A stretch of 64,000 nt of DNA from Polytrichum commune (lineage: Eukaryota > Streptophyta > Polytrichopsida > Polytrichales > Polytrichaceae): positions 24,911,501 through 24,975,500 of the forward strand of contig OX485805.1 in NCBI GenBank assembly GCA_950295325.1, in the 5' to 3' direction. Shown in pieces: positions 59,371 through 64,000 of the stretch. Under the pieces are notes generated by a model. The model had not been told where the DNA came from, ran no database searches, and saw nothing but the letters and a program-made list of their open reading frames with translations. Positions within the stretch are counted from its first letter, which is position 1. Every line of letters starts with the position of its first letter. The position numbers and the translations under genes are program-made.

Positions 59371-60234
59371 TAGCCCTCCCTTCCTGATTGGGATAATCAA
59401 TGTAGTAACATCAAGTTCCAATGAATATTTACAAGCTTCAAGTTACATGTTATATTTTTCCGATGTTTTGGTTATGCTTTGAATGAATTGACTAGAGGCA
59501 AAATAACACAATAACCATCTCAAAGAGTATAAATGGGCTTTATCATTCGAAACAAATGCTAAAGATTATTTAGGGTGCATTTCCATGTAGGTTGCTCACC
59601 CACTGGATTCTAGTGGGAATAAGGACAAATCACCCAAATGTAGATGGAATTTGGTGGGGTGGGGTTTGTATGTGCCAACTAGCTACTCTCATCTTCTCTA
59701 ATTTGGGCCCACCTACTAACCTCCTCCTCCTAAAATTGGTCTTTAATCCTTCAATGACCGGCACTTGTAGGTTCAAAAGTGCTTTAGTGGGCACATGTTT
59801 GTATAGCGGCCCATGTCCACTGCCCTCCACATTCTAGCAGGCCACTAGAATGTGGTTAAGTGGCAACTTGTGCTTACTTCCACGAGAACACCTCCAACCC
59901 ATTATTATCTAGAATCTAGTGGACAAGTGGCCTACATGAAAACTCACCCTTAGAAACTAGGGCCATCAATACAAGCTCATAAGGGTTTTTTTAAAGAAAA
60001 AAGCGTAGTCCTTGGAATAAGATAAATTAGGATGCGTATGTGCAATTTGCGTTAAGATGGATGGGTCTTGAATAGTTAATTTTTTCAGAATACCACACTC
60101 TTATAAAGATACGAAACATGCGATTAATACAAGAAGATCGGCAAACCTAAATCAAGGTCGTAGCCACTTTCCTCATAACTTTTAACTCTCATATGAACAT
60201 CTTAATCGTTAAGGAAATGAAGATTATTGTGTTC

Positions 60235-60313
60235 ATTAAATGGTCATATAGGTCTCCCCAATTATGTTGATTGTTAAACTTACAATGATTAAGCACTCAC
60301 GTCGATCTATTTG

Positions 60314-60355
<42 letters not shown>

Positions 60356-60425
60356 TTTAACATTCGTTCTTGGAGCCACACTGAAATGCCAACCACACAA
60401 ATATAGATGTCTTGATAAGAACAAT
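60235..60425. repeat. Dispersed repeat family fragment with (AC)n
   Basis: It contains GGTCATATAGGTCTCCCCAA and CACAAATATAGATGTC, as in the 39-kb fragment. An (AC)n microsatellite (60315-60344) has expanded within it. Confidence 0.6.
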
Positions 60426-60600
60426 AACCAAACAAGAGTTGTCTACCTTAGTAGATTTCAGTCAAGCATGGACTCTCATGAAATGCCGATAATGTTAAAC
60501 ATTCAATCGGAAGAAATTGTCACTATGTGTGAAACAAGCAAAATCAAGCTTGAATGAATCAAACCCGACACATACCGACCGGAACGATCCGTGTTGTTAC

Positions 60601-61068
60601 TAATGGCATGTTCCGTTTTGTTTGTTGACCTATTTTAGGTTTTCTTTACTATTTGCATTTATAAGGAGTATACTAGATTGTGGACATCTTTGGTGAAGCT
60701 GTCCTCATGAGGCCATACTAAAGGCACGTTACGTTTTGTTTGTTGACCGATTTTAGGTTTTCTTTACTATTTGCATTTATAAGGAGTATACTACATTGTG
60801 GACATCTTTGGTGAAGCTATCCTCATGAGGCCATACTAATGGCATGCTATGTTTTATTTGTTGACCAAATTTAGGTTTTCTTTACTATTTGCATTTATAA
60901 GGAACATACTACATTGTGGACATCTTTGGTGAAGCTATCCTCATGAGGCCATACTAATGGCATGTTACGTTTTGTTTGTTGACCGATTTTAGGTTTTCTT
61001 TACTATTGCATTTATAAGCAACGTACTAGATTATAAACAACTTTGGTGAAGCTATCCTCACGAGGCCA
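60601..61068. repeat. 118-bp tandem repeat, four copies
   Basis: TAATGGCATGTT-CGTTTTGTTTGTTGACC starts units at 60601, 60719, 60837 and 60955, an exact 118-bp period. Copies are about 90-95% alike by eye; the last is more diverged. Confidence 0.9.
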
Positions 61069-61383
61069 CTGCACTTCATTTCTCTAAGGAATTAGTCGTT
61101 CTAACACCATTTTGATGTATTTCTATTCCCATAAGCTTGTTGACTTTTTATATTTAAAAAATAATCTAAATGTGTTTTGTTTTGTTTTGTTTTGTTTCAT
61201 TGGGTGGAGTATGACCAAGCAATGGATGGTTGGAAGCCAATCCACCCAATGACCATTCTATAACAAAATTCTCATTGGGGAACAAAATGTTAGCAATTAA
61301 GATTTTTTTTGAATGTTTGGTTGGATCACATGGCATGCTTTGAGTGAGGCAGATGTGGTTGAACATGTAGTTCACCCTATGAA

Positions 61384-61739
61384 AGAGAAACTACGGTCTC
61401 CGGAGGAGACCGAAGTGAATTAAGTGTCTGTTCAATCCACCCCCAATCCGATGCTCACAGGACAAAGGTATGGAAGTAAGGATCTACTCCCCCCTTTCGA
61501 GAGTAGACACTATGGTGACACACTATACTAGTTCCTAGCTAGCCACTAGTGCCTTGAGGATACCGGACATGGAATCCCCCCAATGGGCTTTGAGGTACCC
61601 ATACAACAAGGTCCAAGGACCCCCCACCATAGTTGGGTGGACTATGGTGGTAAGCACCACGCCGGCATGGGGAATAGAACCCACAACCTCCTCATTGGGA
61701 GCCATGAGCCCTAACCACCAAGCCAAGCCCGTGGTGCCT
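61384..61739 (-). mobile_element. tRNA-derived SINE, full copy, 13-bp target duplication
   Basis: On the minus strand it begins AGGCACCACGGGCTTGGC. It has an A-box-like GGCTTGGTGGTTAGGG and a B-box-like GGTTCTATTCC, the pol III promoter arrangement of a tRNA. A unique body follows, ending with a terminal hairpin (CGGTCTC-CTCC-GGAGACCG). TTCACCCTATGAA flanks it at 61371-61383 and 61740-61752. ORFs on it are meaningless. Confidence 0.85.
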
Positions 61740-62023
61740 TTCACCCTATGAACCCCTAGGTGAAGGGCATAATCCTTTACTTATAAAAATTATGAATCAC
61801 ATAGCAACATTCCTCAAGGGAGTTCAATTTGTGACACCTACCATGAAGGGTGTGATAAAGCATGCCCTTCCAAAATTTCTATTTTTAAAATTCCGATTGG
61901 ATCATGCTAGACTAAATTGAGGTCATTGTGACCATTTAGGGTCAGTTTTACTCGAACGAATACTTATGGGGTTGTGCGATCTTTGCGTTTTCACCCTCCG
62001 CTATGGTAGGTGTCAAATATCAA

Positions 62024-62116
62024 GCACCGCGGGCCTTGGCTTGGTGGTTAGGGCTCATGGCCCCCAATGAGGAGGTCGTGGGTTCTATTCCCCATGCCGG
62101 CGTGGTGCTCACCACC
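62024..62116 (+). mobile_element. SINE head fragment, truncated
   Basis: The tRNA-like head (CGGGCCTTGGCTTGGTGG through GGTTCTATTCCCCATGCCGG) is about as conserved as in the full copies but stops at CACCACC. A GGCC-rich repeat then follows instead of the SINE body. Confidence 0.8.
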
Positions 62117-62700
62117 TTTGTACACGGCCTGGGGCCGGCCGGAGCACCGGCCCGATTGAGGCCTCAATCGGGACGCACTTTATGAACTTTTTTTTCGGCC
62201 CAACCTTGTCGCATGTAAAGTGGTGAGGCCCAAGGCACCACGGGCCTTGGCTTGGTGGTTAGGGCTCATGGCCCCCAATGAGGAGGTTGTGGGTTCTATT
62301 CCCCATGCCGGCGTGGTGCTCACCACCTTAGTCCACCCAACTATGGTGGGGGGTCCTTGGACCTTGTTGTATGGGTACCTCAAAGCCCTTTGGGGGGATA
62401 CCATGTCCGGTATCTTCAAGGCACTAGTGGCTAGCTAGGAACTAGTATAGTGTGTCACTATAGTGTCCATCCTTGAAAGGGGAGAGTAGTATTGCCCCAA
62501 TGTCCCCTTGTCCAGTGGGCATCGGGTCATTGACATTACGAACGGACACTTTATTCACGCCGGCCCCTTGCAAAAAAGGGACCGGAGTTTCTATCTATCT
62601 ATCTATCTGGTGAGGCCCGATTGTAGGGCCCGATGGTCTTGAGGGTTAAGTTTCATGGAACTTACCGTGGTCAATGCCCGGTGCTCTTGAGCATTAGTTA
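62117..62700. repeat. GGCC-rich dispersed repeat, copy 2, split by a SINE
   Basis: The flanks 62117-62231 and 62608-62700 correspond to an uninterrupted stretch at 22905-23030 (ACACGGCCTGGGGCC, GCATGTAAAGTGGTGAGGCCC, GATGGTCTTGAGGG). Confidence 0.7.
62232..62607 (+). mobile_element. tRNA-derived SINE, full copy, 11-bp target duplication
   Basis: It begins AAGGCACCACGGGCCTTGG, with A-box-like and B-box-like motifs as in the 61.4-kb copy. The body ends in a hairpin (CCGGCCCCTT and AAGGGACCGG) and a TCTA-repeat tail. TGGTGAGGCCC flanks it at 62221-62231 and 62608-62618. 376 bp. Confidence 0.9.
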
Positions 62701-63261
62701 CACGGCTTTTACTATGGGGGATGATCTCTATAGGCTTATCGTTAGGGGGTCAACCTTGGGTCCCATTAGACTATATCGAGCCCTTTGAATCTAACTCCGG
62801 TATCAAAATGCTCATATAAATTCACCTACCATGTACAATGGAATAACCGATGTACCCGGTAACAAAAAAAAAACCAGAGTTGCAATGATACAATATTCAT
62901 TATAGAGTAATCTATGTTTGTAGATATTAATTGGCTTCGTTCCGTTCGGGAACATGACGACATTGAGCATATATTTTGGTGTGGGTTACTGATTGTAAGT
63001 AGGCATTGCGCCAACATTGCTGTCATGCTTTTTATTTTTCAAGCTACATAAATTTATAGACTTAATCAACCTTTCTAAAGCCTCAATTAACTTTCTCTTT
63101 ATAGATAAGAGATTTTATTTAAAAAATAATAATTCTAACCATAGTATAAGTTTACATTATTGTTGGATCTAAGTGCGTGTAAACTTTTGAGCATGGTTCC
63201 ACTTGGAAACTATCTTTGGCTTATTTTTGGAATGTGTTTGTTATGGTTAAAATTGTGGAGT
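62701..63261. other. Intergenic, nothing recognised
   Basis: No gene or TE end that I can support. Confidence 0.4.
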
Positions 63262-63510
63262 CACTACACTAAACATGATATTTAGTGTGAGATACTATAA
63301 ATACGATCACTAGACTAAATATCACTAACCCTATGAAAGTAAGTAACATTAAATGTAAAATCAAACACTAAATATCATCCATGGTAATATGTGAAAGTTA
63401 CATGCACGAATTTAGTGTTAGGAAGGATATGAAAAAAAATTAACAATGAGAAAAAGAGAAGGGACATGGTAGTAGGGAAGGTGATGGCGCATTTATGTCT
63501 AACACTAATT
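63262..63510. mobile_element. MITE with palindromic ends, copy C, right end missing
   Basis: It starts CACTACACTAAACATGATAT and follows copy A closely (ATCACTAACCCTATGAAAGT, GAAAGTTACATGCACGAATT, GCGCATTTATGTCTAACACT). It then loses similarity before the right terminal repeat. Confidence 0.8.
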
Positions 63511-63639
63511 CTATGAAAAAATAATTAAGGGGAAGGTGGAAGGTGAGAAGGGGAAGGTGGAGGGGAGAGTAGTAAGGAGGAGAGGAAATGCTTTTACCCC
63601 TCCTATTGATTGACGGACAAGATTGGAACAATCCAACGG

Positions 63640-63888
63640 AGGAGCCCCATCCGGCCCTAGATGGGAGTTTGGGACGAGGAAAAGCTCGTCCCGAAATCTC
63701 ATCTAGGGCCCGATGGTTTGGCGCCAAAATTGTGCCACCTAAGATGCCACATGGGATAGGTGAGTGTTCGGGCCGGCCCCAAGTATAAAGCCCTTGGGCC
63801 CGATTTGATGAAATCGAGCGATCCTATTGGTTCAAATTTTGAGAGTTCCGGCCGGCCCTCAATCCGGCCCCAAGTATAAAGTGGCCCT
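63640..63888. repeat. GGCC-rich dispersed repeat, copy 3
   Basis: It shares GAGGAAAAGCTCGTCCC (self-complementary GGGACGAG / CTCGTCCC), GCCACATGGGATAGGTGAGTG and GATCCTATTGG with 23100-23330. It ends GTATAAAGTGGCCC next to TTA, like a Harbinger-type end. Confidence 0.65.
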
Positions 63889-64000
63889 TAGTCCACCCAA
63901 TTATGGTGGGGGGGTCCTTGGACCTTGTTGTATGGGTACCTCAAAGCCCTTTGGGGGGATACCATGTCCGGTATCTTCAAGGCACTAGTGGCTAGCTAGG
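63889..64000 (+). mobile_element. SINE body, head missing, runs off the window
   Basis: From TTAGTCCACCCAATTATGG onward it matches the body of the 62.2-kb SINE through GGCACTAGTGGCTAGCTAGG. The tRNA-like head is replaced by the GGCC-rich repeat. The window ends inside it. Confidence 0.8.

Noticed and set aside
61535-61744. 69-codon ORFs repeated at 61.5 kb, 62.0 kb and 62.2 kb with near-identical peptides
   Set aside because: They are translations of the tRNA-like head and body of a SINE, so repetition reflects retroposition and not a gene family.
62040-62110. Possible functional tRNA gene from the A- and B-box-like motifs
   Set aside because: The head does not fold into a convincing tRNA cloverleaf by eye, occurs identically in SINE copies and lacks a proper acceptor end.

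Overview
The window is nuclear DNA of a land plant. Two intron-containing host genes lie in the first 14 kb. The remaining 50 kb is almost entirely transposon and repeat DNA. Both host proteins are plant types: a DUF2985/PLAC8 membrane protein and a plastid-targeted ABCF5-type ATPase. All introns I could place are GT-AG. The TE load is mainly non-autonomous DNA elements plus tRNA-derived SINEs, with few LTR remnants. I cannot fix the species; a seed-free plant or other large-genome plant is a guess.

Layout. 1-421: upstream region and 5' leader of the PLAC8 gene. 422-3872 (+): two-exon DUF2985/PLAC8 gene, 737 aa, with two sets of tandem duplications in its intron. 3873-8423: intergenic, with a near-perfect 26-bp-stem hairpin (5486-5564) and a minisatellite. 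8424-13613 (-): ten-exon ABCF5-like gene, 787 aa, all ten exons in phase 0, with a 192-bp tandem repeat in intron 1. 14694-19028: composite element with long inverted arms, a degenerate satellite array inside, a hAT MITE with an exact 8-bp TSD in the right arm, and an internally deleted pogo/Tigger element at the base of that arm. 19263-23852: a run of small TIR elements, including one with an exact 7-bp target duplication. 24219-28875: a 4.66-kb element with perfect 38-bp inverted ends, each made of two back-to-back hairpins, carrying a trihelix/MYB-like gene. 28890-31560: a diverged direct duplication. 35060-46300: MITEs, a pair of roughly 400-bp inverted arms 7 kb apart, a fossil Ty3/gypsy 3' end and a foldback. 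46637-53970: five PIF/Harbinger-like elements with TAA duplications (one nested in another MITE) and a foldback related to the 20-kb element. 54000-64000: dispersed repeats, tandem arrays and SINE copies, two with exact target duplications.

The two host genes do not form a functional unit. The most notable material is the self-complementary termini shared by several unrelated-looking elements, the hairpin-ended element carrying the trihelix gene, and several nested insertions that give relative ages.
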